Below are positions 20,940 through 31,149 of a stretch of DNA of 36,359 nt, piece by piece. Source of the stretch: Gnetum montanum. Lineage: Eukaryota; Streptophyta; Gnetopsida; Gnetales; Gnetaceae. Location: NCBI GenBank assembly GCA_015680685.1, contig MNCI01011084.1, forward strand, positions 103,445 to 139,803. The letters run 5' to 3'. The translations under genes and the position numbers were made by a program. The notes beneath the pieces were generated by a model. The model saw nothing but the letters and a program-made list of their open reading frames with translations. It was not told the DNA's origin and did no database searches. How positions within the stretch are numbered: the stretch's first letter is position 1; the number at the start of each line of letters is the position of its first letter.

Positions 20940-21218
20940 GCATAGGTGGCCATCTCCTCCATGACTGAATGGAAAGGGAGAGATCCGAAATAATGAACGT
21001 CGATTTGAATTTCTTAAAAGTGTCCAACTTCTCCCAATTGATGTTCTTAGATTAAGGGGTGGAAGTTGGCGATGCTCATACTCCAATGTGTCTATGCCTT
21101 CATTGTTAGCATGAGTTGTTTCCCTTGTTCGTTCCATGCATGTTGATCGATTGCTCTTTCGTTTAGCTATCAACCATGGGGTATCTACTACTTGTGTGGT
21201 TTCTACATATAGGCACCT
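20940..21218 (-). pseudogene. TE2 pre-RT linker fragment
   Basis: Continues the protease frame after a stop, with a Glu-Thr-Thr-Gln-Val segment and an Arg/Lys/Ser-rich tail. The minus-strand end CATTCAGTCATGGAGGAG resembles the element's 3' end at 35593-35620 (CATTCAGTCATGGGGG), which suggests an internal deletion that joined this linker close to the 3' end of the body. Confidence 0.45.
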
Positions 21219-21839
21219 TTAAATGTTTTCCTCTGGTGCACATTGGTTACATGGAAGAGATGTTGAACATTCCTCCATGTCATCACCCTCTGAGTCACTG
21301 TATGTGATGCATGGAACTTTCTTCTTCTTGATCTTTCCATAAATGTTTACCTTAGATATCTCCAAGGAAAGATCATGGATCCCTAGGTACACGTTTATTG
21401 TGCTTAGCCATGGCCTTTGCATTATAATTGGGAAGTCCCTGTTGTTACTGTTGACTTCGATCGCCAGGAAATCAGCTGGGTATGACCAACCATACACAGT
21501 GGTAACTATGTCCTCTACCAATCCCAATGGAATGGTGATGGACTGGTCAGCCAGCTCCAGTTGAATATTGTTCTTCTTAAGTTGGGGCAAGTTCCAAGCT
21601 TGATACATTTCTCGTGAGATTAAATTGACTCTAGAACTTGAGTCAAGAAGAGCCTTATGTGGTTCATTCCTAAAGACTTGTAGATAGATTAAGGGGCTTC
21701 TAGAATCAGAGAGTTTCCTGGGAAGGTGGCCTACCTTGATCCAGTCGATTACAGTATGTGTTAACATAACCGTATGCATGAAGCTCTGTTGTTGGATGGA
21801 AGGAAGCCCCGAAGTCTTGTTTGTTGGAGAAGCATACAT
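21219..21839 (-). pseudogene. TE2 retropepsin-like protease
   Basis: Open for 206 codons. Residues 63-74 read ALLDSSSRVNLI: the catalytic Asp (residue 66) is kept but the Gly of Asp-Ser/Thr-Gly is Ser, so activity is doubtful. The later block around residues 126-140 (RDFPIIMQRPWLST) corresponds to the Ile-Leu-Gly-Arg-Pro-Phe/Trp-Leu motif of plant gypsy proteases. An acidic tail (SDSEGDDMEE) follows. It sits directly downstream of the Pro/Gln-rich Gag linker. Confidence 0.8.
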
Positions 21840-22330
21840 AGGCTCAACTGCTTATTTTTCTGAGAGCTTGTTTGGGCTTTTGGTTCTGAAGAAAGGTCTT
21901 TTCTTCTTATGGTTGTCATAACTAGCAGTGGGTTGAATATTTATGGCTCTCGTAGCGTTACGTTGCTACGGTTGAGTGGGGACTTCCCCTTGCATTGTTG
22001 GAGCAGGTGGTATGGGAACTATTGGCAGAAGAAATGCGGATGGAGTAGGAGGATGGTACATGTGTGGGGTTTCTCCCATAGGAGAAGGAATCCTCCTAAA
22101 GTACTCCTGAACTTGGTAGTGAAGTTGGGGATTTGTGTAACCCATAGAGTCACTTAGAGAAATCAATTGCTGCATGTAGTATCCATATGGGTCTGGCTGC
22201 CGGTAAGGGTACTATTGTTTCAGCGATGGCATCCCCCATGATTGGGGGTGTTGCCACTGCTGATGTTGTCCGATGGATTGTGGTGGAGTTCCACTTGGAT
22301 AGTACATTAATGGTTGGTGGAACTATCTTG
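21840..22330 (-). pseudogene. TE2 Gag C-terminal Pro/Gln-rich linker
   Basis: Minus-strand frames read a low-complexity segment rich in Pro, Gln, Tyr and Met (for example 21966-22175, with HMYHPPTPSAFLLPIVPIPP). Long Pro/Gln-rich linkers between the zinc knuckle and protease are seen in some plant gypsy polyproteins. Broken by stops and frameshifts. Confidence 0.6.
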
Positions 22331-24280
22331 GGTTACCTTGGGGATAAGGTAACCTTCGAGGTGTTTGCTGTTTGTTGAGTCTCAGGTTAAGTGCATACAC
22401 CCCAGACTCTTGTAGATGTGAGATGATTGGACAACATCCCTTAGGATGGTCATATTGGCAGATCTCACATCCACTGTCATCGTCTATGTCAGAATCCACA
22501 ACCTCATCGACGGTTGTCATTTTTCCCTTACCCTTGTTATGTGGAGGGCCTGAATCTCTCCACTTTTTCTTATCGGAGTCACTACCTCGTTCCTCCTTAA
22601 ACTCTTCTATGATTTTCAGGACAGTTTCAAGTCCAGAGTCTAAGGAATTCCATAATTGATCCATCTTAGCTGATACTTCTATTGTTAGCTTTTGAATCGG
22701 CAAGGTTATTCTGTTCACCAACTCTTCGAGTGGTGACTCATCCTTCTCATTACAAAATTTCACTCCCTTCTTTTGAAGGGATGGATCACAATTGTATTCT
22801 TCCATGCTCTCTCTTTTTCATAGCTCCCCTTCTTCTTTGACTACTTGCTCCAACAAGCAATGAATTTCATGAGATCTAAGTTCTAATAGTCTCCCTTGGG
22901 CATAAGTCCCAAGGGTTCTCCTAGTTTCATATCTTAGCCCATCTACTATGTGGCTAAGTTGGTCCCGTTGTGCGTAACCATGGCCCAGGCAACAATATAA
23001 CAATGCATAGTATCGGCCCATGGCAGCATCCAAGGGTTCATGAGTACCTTGCTTCCATCCTTGGATCTACTTACGCAAGTTAGACACTCTAGAGTATGTT
23101 TGATATTTATCGTTGAACAGTTCTAACATTGTACTCCACCTCCTAATGGTTTCTGGTTCTAAGGACCAGTACCAACTCTCTGCTTTCTTGATGAGTATCC
23201 TAGGAAACAACTTCAGTTTTTGCCAGTTATTTTCTATGTTTTGCAAGGCGTAGGCATCGTGGAATTCCTGTAAATGATGTTGCGGATCAACATTGTATCC
23301 CCCTTCGAAGCGTGGGATATTATTCATATCTAATCGTTTGATCCAACTATCTCTTTGATGCCTTGTTGGTATTCTCACTGTCTCCGTGATGTCTAGCATA
23401 CTTTGGGTGGCAAGTAGGGGCTCGTCATGATCATCTCTTTCATGACATCTATGATGTCTATGTTGTTCCCTACTTTCCCTTCGTTCATGCCCTTAACCTC
23501 TCTCTCGACTCTCTCATCAAGGTTTCTCATTTTTCCTACCTCTATCCTCACCATTATGCTCTCTATGGCTGCGCCCAGATGTGAAAGGAGAGGGTGAGTG
23601 ATGTGATGAAGGGGAAGAAGAAGGAGAACCATCGCCATGACGATGTTTCTTGCCTTCTCTTCGGCTACTACGGTCCCGATCATGATGAAGATCTAAGTGC
23701 CCGTCCTTATCATGTGTTTTTGTTCCCTCAGTGAACAGTTGGCGTTCACGAGGATCAGAACCAGGGTTATGTATCGTGGATCATAGGTTCTGATACCCTA
23801 CCTCCTCACCATTGTTAGGAGGGGGAACATCCTTCGATAGAGAACCCATTATAATGGGTTCATCATCTCTGATTTCACTTAGAACATGTGGGACCCCTTT
23901 GCCCTTCAACAGTGTGTGATGGCTCTCCTACTGCAAGTTCCTTAAACGTTGTACTTCTATGGGATGGTAATCCCTTGTGTCAAAATTGCCTACAACGTAT
24001 TCAGCATATAGCTGTGTCATGTCGATCTGTGCCAAGGCACGGAGGAGCATGTTAGGGACTGCACGATCTGGAGGTAAGACTATGTTACCTTGTACATCTC
24101 TCCATCGTAGCTGTTCATCCTGATGGAGGATAGAAGTAAAATTAGGAATATACTCATTAGGATGAGTATATACTATTCGATACTGTTGAGGAACTGGCAG
24201 ATTTTGGTTATGTGTTTTGATTGCTGACTATTTCTAGTATAATCCCTAGGTGGTGAATTGCTCTTGTTAGAAGAAGACAT
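22323..24280 (-). pseudogene. TE2 Gag
   Basis: Start MSSSNKSN at 24280. After one frameshift comes an N-terminal extension (about 24195-23940), then an Arg/His/Ser-rich segment (about 23690-23560, HRHGDGSPSSSPSS). The retrotransposon Gag domain follows (23399-23067): PRFEGGYNVDPQHHLQEF, LKLFPRIL, AESWYWSLEP and LFNDKY. Next are a helical block (23033-22818), an acidic region and a zinc-knuckle-like CEICQYDHPKGCC (about 22445-22480; the His spacing is one short of a classic CCHC). Frameshifts and a few stops divide it into open blocks of 71-160 codons. It is the least decayed Gag of its family here. Confidence 0.85.
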
Positions 24281-24406
24281 TGTTAATTTTAATTCGGTGT
24301 GTTATTTAACCATTATATAATTTTTCATTTAATTAACCCTAAGGTTCGTTTAAGCTCCCAACGATGTGAGTGATTTCCTATGTTCTACTTAGCGCACAAA
24401 CACTTA

Positions 24407-24425
24407 GCCCCTGGCAACGGCGCCT
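24407..24425 (-). other. TE2 primer-binding site, tRNA-Asp
   Basis: The plus strand reads CCCCTGGCAACGGCGCC next to the LTR edge, almost the plant tRNA-Asp 3' end CCCCGGCAACGGCGCC (one inserted T; the terminal A is changed). Confidence 0.8.
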
Positions 24426-24426
24426 A

Positions 24427-25201
24427 TGATGAGTGGCGAGGTATCCTAACACTCAACCATATGAATACGAGCATTACATGCGCAATCTGGTCGAATTTCG
24501 AAGACTAAGTGGCTACACGCCTCATGGAACACTTAAGGTTAATCATTCGTTGTATTCCCAGACTTACTTGTAGTTGTCATGGTGTATGGTTAAGTAAGTC
24601 TGAGGTATATGATTTTTATAGATTTTCTGTTTTATCTCCTATGCTAAGAAGGTGAAGGGTGAAGAGACTAATTAACTAACTCTAACTAATTAACTAAGTC
24701 TAAATTAACTTAGCGTTAGCATCCGTTCCCACTTACAGTTCACACCCTAAACCAATGCAACCTTGGCTACTAATCGTTGATGGGATCACCAAGTGTAACA
24801 CACGTGCTCGAAGCGGTCGTATTGAGGCACTTAACTAGGAGAGAAGGGTTGAGAGAGATTTAATAACTAATAAAGCATTAAATGATAAATAATAAATAAT
24901 AGAAAATAAAATTCCTAATTAGCCTATTCCATGCACTGCAAGGTTTATCCAAGAAGTTCGTCTTTATTGCAGTATACAAACTTGTGTTCAGGTACAATAT
25001 TTGCTCGAATAAAGATCCGTTCACTTTGAAGTTCCTATTGCGGGAACATGGAGAATATTCTATCTCTCGAGAGGGAAAACTGCCAGAGTTTCATTACGGT
25101 CTAAGCCTAGGATGAGAAACAAGGGAATGCTGCCTCTTATTTATAGACTTTGCGACGCACCGTGATATCGCGGCCCATGCGACATCGCGTCCCATGAAAC
25201 A
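24427..25201 (-). repeat. TE2 5' LTR
   Basis: Left edge TGATGAGTGGCGAGG, shared with the LTRs at 26088 and 34572. The TATA-like box (minus TATAAATAAGAGGC) is at about 25133-25147, with a GATATCGCG block at 25160-25190. The outer end is decayed (CCATGAAACA for CTCATCA). The open frame of TE1 gag runs into it from 25205, showing that the LTR interrupts that gene. Confidence 0.8.
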
Positions 25202-25204
25202 TCG

Positions 25205-25948
25205 TATTGAATTTGGTTTTAACAATCTATACCATACTTTTGCTTGGCCAACGAGTGTCATAGGAAAGAGCTTAAGCTTTCGCCAACCGTTATCAATGGT
25301 GTTCCATGTGCAGGCATCGTAGAAGGCTAGTAAATGTTGTTGCAGATCTAAGTCATAGCCTCCTAAAAAAGTAGGAAAGTTGTTTAAATCGAGCCTGGGT
25401 AGACAACTCTCTTTACGATGCCTATGGGAGTTTCGAACAGCCTCTTGTATTGGAGTTAGGCTCTTAGTGGCCAATAGGGGTTCATCATCATCTGGGAAGT
25501 TATGCTTTCATGTGTTGGGACGATGTTGCCTTCGTTTATGTTGGCGTTCTTGATTTCCTTTGTGAGCTCGATTTTTAGTTCTACGCCAATCCCTTGAAAG
25601 ATAGTCATCCGTGTCACAATCTAACGTTGAAGAAGTAAAGGAAGAGAAGGAACTGTAAAACTCGTTATGACTTTTGTAAGTCTTCCAATCATTCCCAAGT
25701 AAGTTCTTGTTAGTTATTGAGAAGGTCCTAGGCCTTTCAGGCCTCCTCGTTCTATGGGATGTCTCATCCTCACTAGAGGTGTTAGAGTTGGATGACGAGA
25801 GTCTTTGAGTATCGTTGGGGTGTTCATAAATGTAGGGGACTCCTGCATAAGGTTGAGTACTCTAATCTTCATTGTCATTTAATTCGTTGGTTTTCCAATG
25901 AACTACCTCACTAAATATGGCATTATTATAGTTTTGTAGGAGAGGCAT
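25205..25948 (-). pseudogene. TE1 Gag, interrupted by the TE2 LTR
   Basis: Start at 25948 (MPLLQNYN). One frame holds to 25205 with two stops. It has an acidic/Ser-rich N-terminal part with a run of Ser/Thr (about residues 55-65), a basic Arg/Lys/His stretch, then the Gag domain start (LPRLDLNNFPTFLGGYDLD, LKLFPMTL, KVWYRLLKPNSI) parallel to TE2 residues. It ends abruptly at 25205 where the TE2 LTR begins. Its N-terminal part differs strongly from that of TE2, so the two are related subfamilies. Confidence 0.8.
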
Positions 25949-26068
25949 GGTTGTGAAATTGTGTGTGAAATTATATGTGAATTCTAATAATTATTTTTTT
26001 AAAAGATATATCATTAATTCCTATACAACGACCTTGTATGATATAACTAATCTAGATAACTAGAACCA

Positions 26069-26086
26069 TCACCGACAACGGTGCCA
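26069..26086 (-). other. TE1 primer-binding site, tRNA-Asp type
   Basis: The minus strand reads TGGCACCGTTGTCGGTG one base after the LTR, versus TGGCGCCGTTGCCGGGG for a perfect tRNA-Asp match. Confidence 0.75.
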
Positions 26087-26087
26087 A

Positions 26088-26900
26088 TGATAATTGGTGA
26101 GCTACCCCTACACTCAACCATACGAATACGAGCGTTTTCACGTGCGATTTGGTTGAACTCTGCAAACGGACTAGTTGTAGTACCTAGATAGTTATGCTTA
26201 GGTTGCAGTTTGTTGTCTTCCCACCTGGACTAGTATTAGCTTTGTCATGTATGGTTTAGTCCAGAGTGAGGTGTATGATGTGGTCCTAATCTAATGCTAC
26301 TCCTAAAGGCAATAGAAAGTAATATTAACTAAGCGAGGAGGAAAAGGTAAGAGAAAATCTAAACTAGCCTAAGTGCGATGAGCATCCATTCCTTAATCAT
26401 CCGTACACATCTTGGACCTCGTGCACGACTACCACTGGGATTACCAAGTGCATGGCCTAGGTACGCTACTGGATTACCAAGTAGTCACACTTAAATGCTC
26501 GTGATTAAGTCGTACTCATTCCACGTTACTAGGAGATAAGGGTAAGAGAGATTAACTAAGAAAGAAATAAATAACAATTAAATCATTAATTAATTAAACT
26601 AAGTGAATGCTGCAATGATGAAGTAATCTCAATCTTTATTTCCGGTGATGTGCGTGTCCAAGTACGTCACACTCGAATAAAGGATGCCGTACAATTACAA
26701 TCACCACATTGCGGGCAAACACTGGGAAATTATTCTATCTCTGGAGGGGAAAATCTGTCAGAGCTTTGCTATGGAACTAAAACTGGATGCGAAACAAGGG
26801 AGAGCCGCCTCTTATTTATAGAACTAGCGGCGGGTGCATTATCGCGTACGCGATATCGCGGGTGCGTTATCGCAACTGTCAGCAAAGTCATGAATCATCA
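26088..26900 (-). repeat. TE1 5' LTR
   Basis: Edges TGATAATTGG...GAATCATCA; 813 bp. TATA-like box (minus TATAAATAAGAGGCGGC) at about 26806-26822 and a palindrome-rich block at 26835-26875. From 26291 rightwards it is part of the left arm of the large inverted repeat and has an inverted copy at 33962-34571. Confidence 0.85.
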
Positions 26901-29691
26901 GATATCATACATCATGCATGGCACTTCAAGCTATACATCATTCACTGTTCAAAAAAATTACAAACTTAAACTTATTCATTGAATATAGCATGGATTGATC
27001 AACTCCAGTGATTAAAAAGTGATCGAAAAAATTCTGCTCAACTTAATATAAAAAGACTCTAAAAAATCGAAGGAAAAAATTTTACTAGGCTTGAAAAATA
27101 GACTCTAAAGAACTTGACTCAAATAAATTGCAACAAATTGAGCCTGTATTAAGGCGTATTTGTAACATGATATCATGAAAATGTCTTTGGCTTGCTTTAG
27201 CCTAACAACACCTCCCAACTTTAGAGGTAAAGGTAGAAAATCATTAAGTTGAAATTAAAAGGAAAATAGAGCACTACAAAGAATGTAGATGAACAAATGC
27301 AAAATAGAAAAAAGCAAGGAGAAAGTGAAAAATTATAGGTAACTAAAATTGTTTAAAATAACTTTTGTTTACTCCTAGATTATGTATACACTTGTTTGTT
27401 TCTTAGCTTTTATTTGCTAATTTAATTTTGTTAATTTTTATTCCTTTATAAAACACCTATTTGACTTTGAATCATCCAAGTCAACTCTACTCATCATAAA
27501 ATACGTACTTTTCATTCATTAATGCTGATTAATTACTTACTAAAAAATCATTGTTGACCACAAGAAAAGACAATTCACAAGATGACTCCTAAATGAGATA
27601 AAAAGGAAAGAGTTTAAATTATTGAATATTAAAATGATAGCATAAGCATGGCTTAGAATAATGAATCATGTATGGGTTATTAGTTCCATAACATGATATG
27701 CGAAAAAGTATCCAACAAAGTGTCTTAGATGGTTTGTCAACTAACAAAGCATTAATACCTCTTCTTGAAAGGAAATAACCTCTTCCATATTAAACGTGTT
27801 GACTATAGGTGGATCCTAGTTGACTTGCGTGTTAAATCCTTATTTTTTTTCTTTCTTCTATTTTTTTATCTCTTATTTTTTCATATTAATATACCTAATT
27901 GTCTCTAAATTGAAAACAACATTGTGCATTGAGAAGTTGCTACAAAGTTTTTCTCTCTTCATTGCATCTATTTTGTTGTACTTACTTTTGGTTCCATGCT
28001 TTTCTCTTAATTACTATAGCTCTTTTGGTTTAGGCATCATTTACCTACATTGTAACTCTACTCCAACTCTTTTGATTTAGTACCTTACTCACTTACTTAG
28101 TATTGTTATATGGATGTGATTTATTACCTTTAGAAGCAAAAGCCTTGTGCTAATTCATTACATACACTCACAACTTACATATCTCAAGGTAAGACAAATC
28201 CTCTAAAGAAGTTCTTGAGAATTCATGAGACTGTGGTTGCTATTTTCAGAAATGCAATGGTTGAGAAAATGGAATATCTATTGAGAGGGAGTGCAACAAA
28301 ATCCTAAGCATATTTGCTAGCTAGTCAGATAAAATGTTTTAACACAAATATGATCTAATGTAGAAGGTTAGAAATAATTTTATTTATATCACATTAAATT
28401 TAATAAACTAGATGTAGAAGCTCATTATTTCTAAGTTGCTATTCCAATCAAGTATCAAAATACTAGGAGAAAGCTTCGCTTAAGTATTCATCATCTTAGA
28501 ATTGGAAGTGGAAGATGGATTCAAATCCCCCAAAAAGAGCATAGTTGTAGGTTGTGGAAGTCATGAGCCCTTGAAGATGAGTTATATAACTACCAATTTG
28601 AGATAACGTTACAATGTTACAACAAAACACTTGTATGATTTGTTTTTGTTGCCCTCATTGGTGTTTAGTCAATTTGTAGAGTCTATCTTTATTTTTCATG
28701 AAAATGTAATATTTGTTCAATAGATCTTATGGGTTTTTAGATGTAACAAAGCTTCAATTTCATAAAGATTTAAAATTCTTAAAATTAAACTTTATGATAT
28801 ATTTTAATATATTTGTAATATGCACTAATTTTTTTTGCAAAGTCATCCAAGTCTGACTTTTTTCCAATCATTTTTCAAAACAAACAAATATTTTCCCAAA
28901 TTTTCAATCATTGAATTGGGTAACCGACTTAATCACACATGAAATAGGTTTATTTGCAAAGCGCATTGCATACCACTCCAAACTCAATATGCACACGGCA
29001 ATGATCATTCAACCCTGGAATTTGACAGTCATACGACCGTATATCGTATATGGTCTTTCAAACCGTATTTTACTATGTATTTTTTTAAATAAAACGTATA
29101 AAATTACCCTACATATATGTAAAATACTACGTATAAAATTACCCTACTTGATTGAATCCTGACTGTCCAGCCCTGCACGGCATCTATGCGGTTCATTAAA
29201 TCCTGAGTTTCCCAGCCTGCACGGCGTCTATATCTAGAACCTTCGCTAGGAGTTCCCGACCCACCCTGAAACTAAATTCCTCGGAATATTAATTATTAAG
29301 GAAGATCAAGCGGGGTTGTTGAATGGTGAATCAGCAGCATGTTAGAAGACTTAATTTCCCAAACTAGTACAGAGGGAGGGCGATGGGTGAGAACATAAAT
29401 AAATGCACCGTAAATGAATCTACGGACGAAACATCGTTAAGCGACGACCATGCAAATCGTCGGTAATATAATATTATAATACGAGGCTCGAATTTGTTTT
29501 TTGCGCCAGGACAGTCACGGAGAAACCAGCACGAAAGCTAATTTTTGCGATGTTAATAAAGGCATGTTAGAGATGTTATACAACAATTTTTAAATCAGAA
29601 ATTTGACGCACCCGCTCCAGGTTCTGCTACCTCGCACCTCGGAGCACATTGAGGTTAAATTTAGACGTTTGAATTGAAGTTCCGTGAAATG
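26901..29691. other. 3' flank of the SWEET fragment (left arm), no gene
   Basis: AT-rich DNA between the LTR and the SWEET stop. It holds small local duplications: a segment of about 45 bp is repeated at about 29150-29235 (TCCTGACTGTCCAGCC / TCCTGAGTTTCCCAGCC followed by TGCACGGC), and ACGTATAAAATTACCCTAC occurs twice at 29093-29145. An 86-codon hydrophobic frame (27820-28080) is present and identical in translation to its copy in the right arm, but has no domain and very AT-biased composition. Confidence 0.5.
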
Positions 29692-30191
29692 TTATGTAAT
29701 TACTGTGATTTCCGTCAGGGTGACGACGTGCTCCTCCTCGTCATTGTGTTCCATGTCTGCAATGGTCTCATCAACATCCTGGTTCTGTTTTGGCAATTTC
29801 TTTGACATTTCTTTGCAGTCTGCAATGGTCTCTCTGCCGTGATCTGGTCCTTCGGATGATACATCATGTAGATCACTATCTGAGCCAGCGCCAGCGGCAA
29901 TCCTACAAAATTCGGAGCCTGCAACATGAAAAATACTCAGTTAGATGAACTTACAAGTTCAATCTTTAGGGTTTTATTTGGATTTATTTTGGGAAAATTA
30001 AAATTGAGAAAATTAGGAAGAAATTAAAAGAGTCGAATTTAGAGATTGATTTGGTTAAGAGGGTAGCGTACCATGATGAGAATCTCTTTGCCCAAAGCCC
30101 CGTACGCCAGCCATGAACAGCTGCCCAGAAGTGAGCTGATTGACAGGTAGACTGGTATGAACTCCGAACTCTTTGTATTTATCACCAGTCT
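29692..30191 (-). pseudogene. SWEET sugar transporter, last two exons (left copy, frameshifted)
   Basis: Exon equivalents at 30191-30072 (120 bp) and 29918-29692 on the minus strand, with an intron bounded by GT...AG. The 120-bp exon encodes RLVINTKSSEFIPVYLS and the following membrane segment SCSWLAYGALGKEILIM; the last exon starts APNFVGLPLALAQIVIYMMYHP, the seventh membrane helix. Relative to the right copy there is a 1-bp deletion near 29850 that shifts the frame just after the helix and replaces the cytosolic tail. No first half of the gene is present, so it cannot make a transporter. Confidence 0.88.
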
Positions 30192-30248
30192 CTACAAAAT
30201 TAAACCAGGTTACAACGTATTGATGATTATTGAAACTGTAACTGAGAT

Positions 30249-30290
30249 TTTCCGAATTTTGTAGGATTGCTGCTGGCGCTGGCTCAGATA
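30249..30290 (+). repeat. Stray fragment of the last SWEET exon in the palindrome centre
   Basis: About 40 bp matching 30922-30962 (CCGAATTTTGTAGGATTGC, then GCTGGCGCTGGCTCAGATA) with one mismatch, same orientation. It lies between the end of the left arm and the SWEET exon at 30297, where it does not belong, and marks a rearrangement junction. Confidence 0.85.
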
Positions 30291-30588
30291 TTGCAGGATC
30301 CATGGCACTGCAGCACAAAAGCCAGAGACGAATCATGGTTGGGGGAGTTGGCATGGCCGCCACTGTTATTCTCTACGCAGCGCCTCTCTCAGTCATTGTA
30401 ACCTCCTCCATTCTTCATCTTTCATCAGTCACAAAACTGCGTGACCCATATTTAATTTGATCCCTCCATGTTGCCTTACCTTTCATAATTCAAATTTTGA
30501 CGATTACCATATTTTTAATCATGTTTACAAAACTCATTACATGTATATTTCGACTGTCAAATCGATCCATAGGGTCTACAGACGTGAT
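30253..30588. other. Unique spacer at the centre of the inverted repeat
   Basis: 336 bp not present in inverted copy: the stray exon piece, one SWEET exon (30297-30397) and most of the intron after it. The order suggests at least two template jumps when the palindrome formed. Confidence 0.8.
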
Positions 30589-31149
30589 AAAATCTCAGTT
30601 ACAGTTTCAATAATCATCAATACGTTGTAACCTGGTTTAATTTTGCAGAGACTGGTGATAAATACAAAGAGTTCGGAGTTCATACCAGTCTACCTGTCAA
30701 TCAGCTCACTTCTGGGCAGCTGTTCATGGCTGGCGTACGGGGCTTTGGGCAAAGAGATTCTCATCATGGTACGCTACCCTCTTAACCAAATCAATCTCTA
30801 AATTCGACTCTTTTAATTTCTTCCTAATTTTCTCAATTTTAATTTTCCCAAAATAAATCCAAATAAAACCCTAAAGATTGAACTTGTAAGTTCATCTAAC
30901 TGAGTATTTTTCATGTTGCAGGCTCCGAATTTTGTAGGATTGCCGCTGGCGCTGGCTCAGATAGTGCTCTACATGATGTATCATCCGAGGGAACAGATCA
31001 CGGCAGAGGAGACCATTGCAGACTGCAAAGAAATGTCAAAGAAATTGCCAAAACCGAACCAGGATGTTGATGAGACCATTGCAGACATGGAACACAATGA
31101 CGAGGAGGAGCACGTCGTCACCCTGACGGAAATCACAGTAGTTACATAA
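30297..31149 (+). pseudogene. SWEET sugar transporter, 3' three exons (right copy, open)
   Basis: SWEET proteins are seven-helix membrane uniporters for sucrose or hexoses, made of two MtN3/saliva triple-helix repeats. Three exons of the second repeat are seen: 30297-30397 (ALQHKSQRRIMVGGVGMAAT, then LYAAPLSVI, helix 5), 30649-30768 (RLVINTKSSEFIPVYLS, helix 6 with the conserved Trp and Tyr-Gly) and 30922-31149 (APNFVGLPLALAQIVLYMMYH, helix 7, then a Glu/Asp-rich tail ending in TAA). The junctions are GT-AG (donors 30398 and 30769; acceptors ending 30648 and 30921) and phase 0, so the reading frame joins cleanly. The first half of the gene is missing: upstream lies the stray exon piece and the opposite arm. 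The true left border of the first exon is uncertain because the AG at 30295-30296 adjoins the rearrangement junction. Called a gene fragment; the clade cannot be told from this part. Confidence 0.9.

Larger units (their letters stand above)
20940..25201 (-). mobile_element. TE2: Ty3/gypsy element with 5' LTR, gag and protease only
   Basis: Reading on the minus strand: LTR 25201-24427, primer site, gag from 24280, protease 21839-21219, then a short pre-RT stretch ending near 20940 in simple repeats. RT, RNase H, integrase and the 3' LTR are absent. The primer site type and the Gag plan (N-terminal extension, Gag domain, zinc knuckle, Pro/Gln-rich linker, protease) fit the non-chromodomain branch of plant Ty3/gypsy (Athila/Tat side), but without RT this is inference. 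The LTR was inserted into the gag of TE1. Confidence 0.8.
26291..30252. repeat. Left arm of the SWEET inverted repeat
   Basis: About 3.96 kb that is the reverse complement of 30589-34571. Aligned samples at both ends and in the middle (LTR part, 27820-28080, SWEET exons) differ at only a few positions per hundred. From the outer edge inwards: most of the TE1 LTR, about 2.8 kb of AT-rich flank, then the last two SWEET exons in minus orientation and part of the preceding intron. Confidence 0.95.

Noticed and set aside
27820-28080. 86-codon membrane-protein-like frame
   Set aside because: Phe/Leu/Ile/Tyr-rich because the DNA is T-rich; no start context, domain or homologue recognised. Its copy in the other arm is explained by the palindrome.
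30055-30363. 102-codon minus-strand frame across the palindrome centre
   Set aside because: It crosses intron and spacer and reads the SWEET exon in the wrong frame; the correct frame gives the conserved SWEET peptide.
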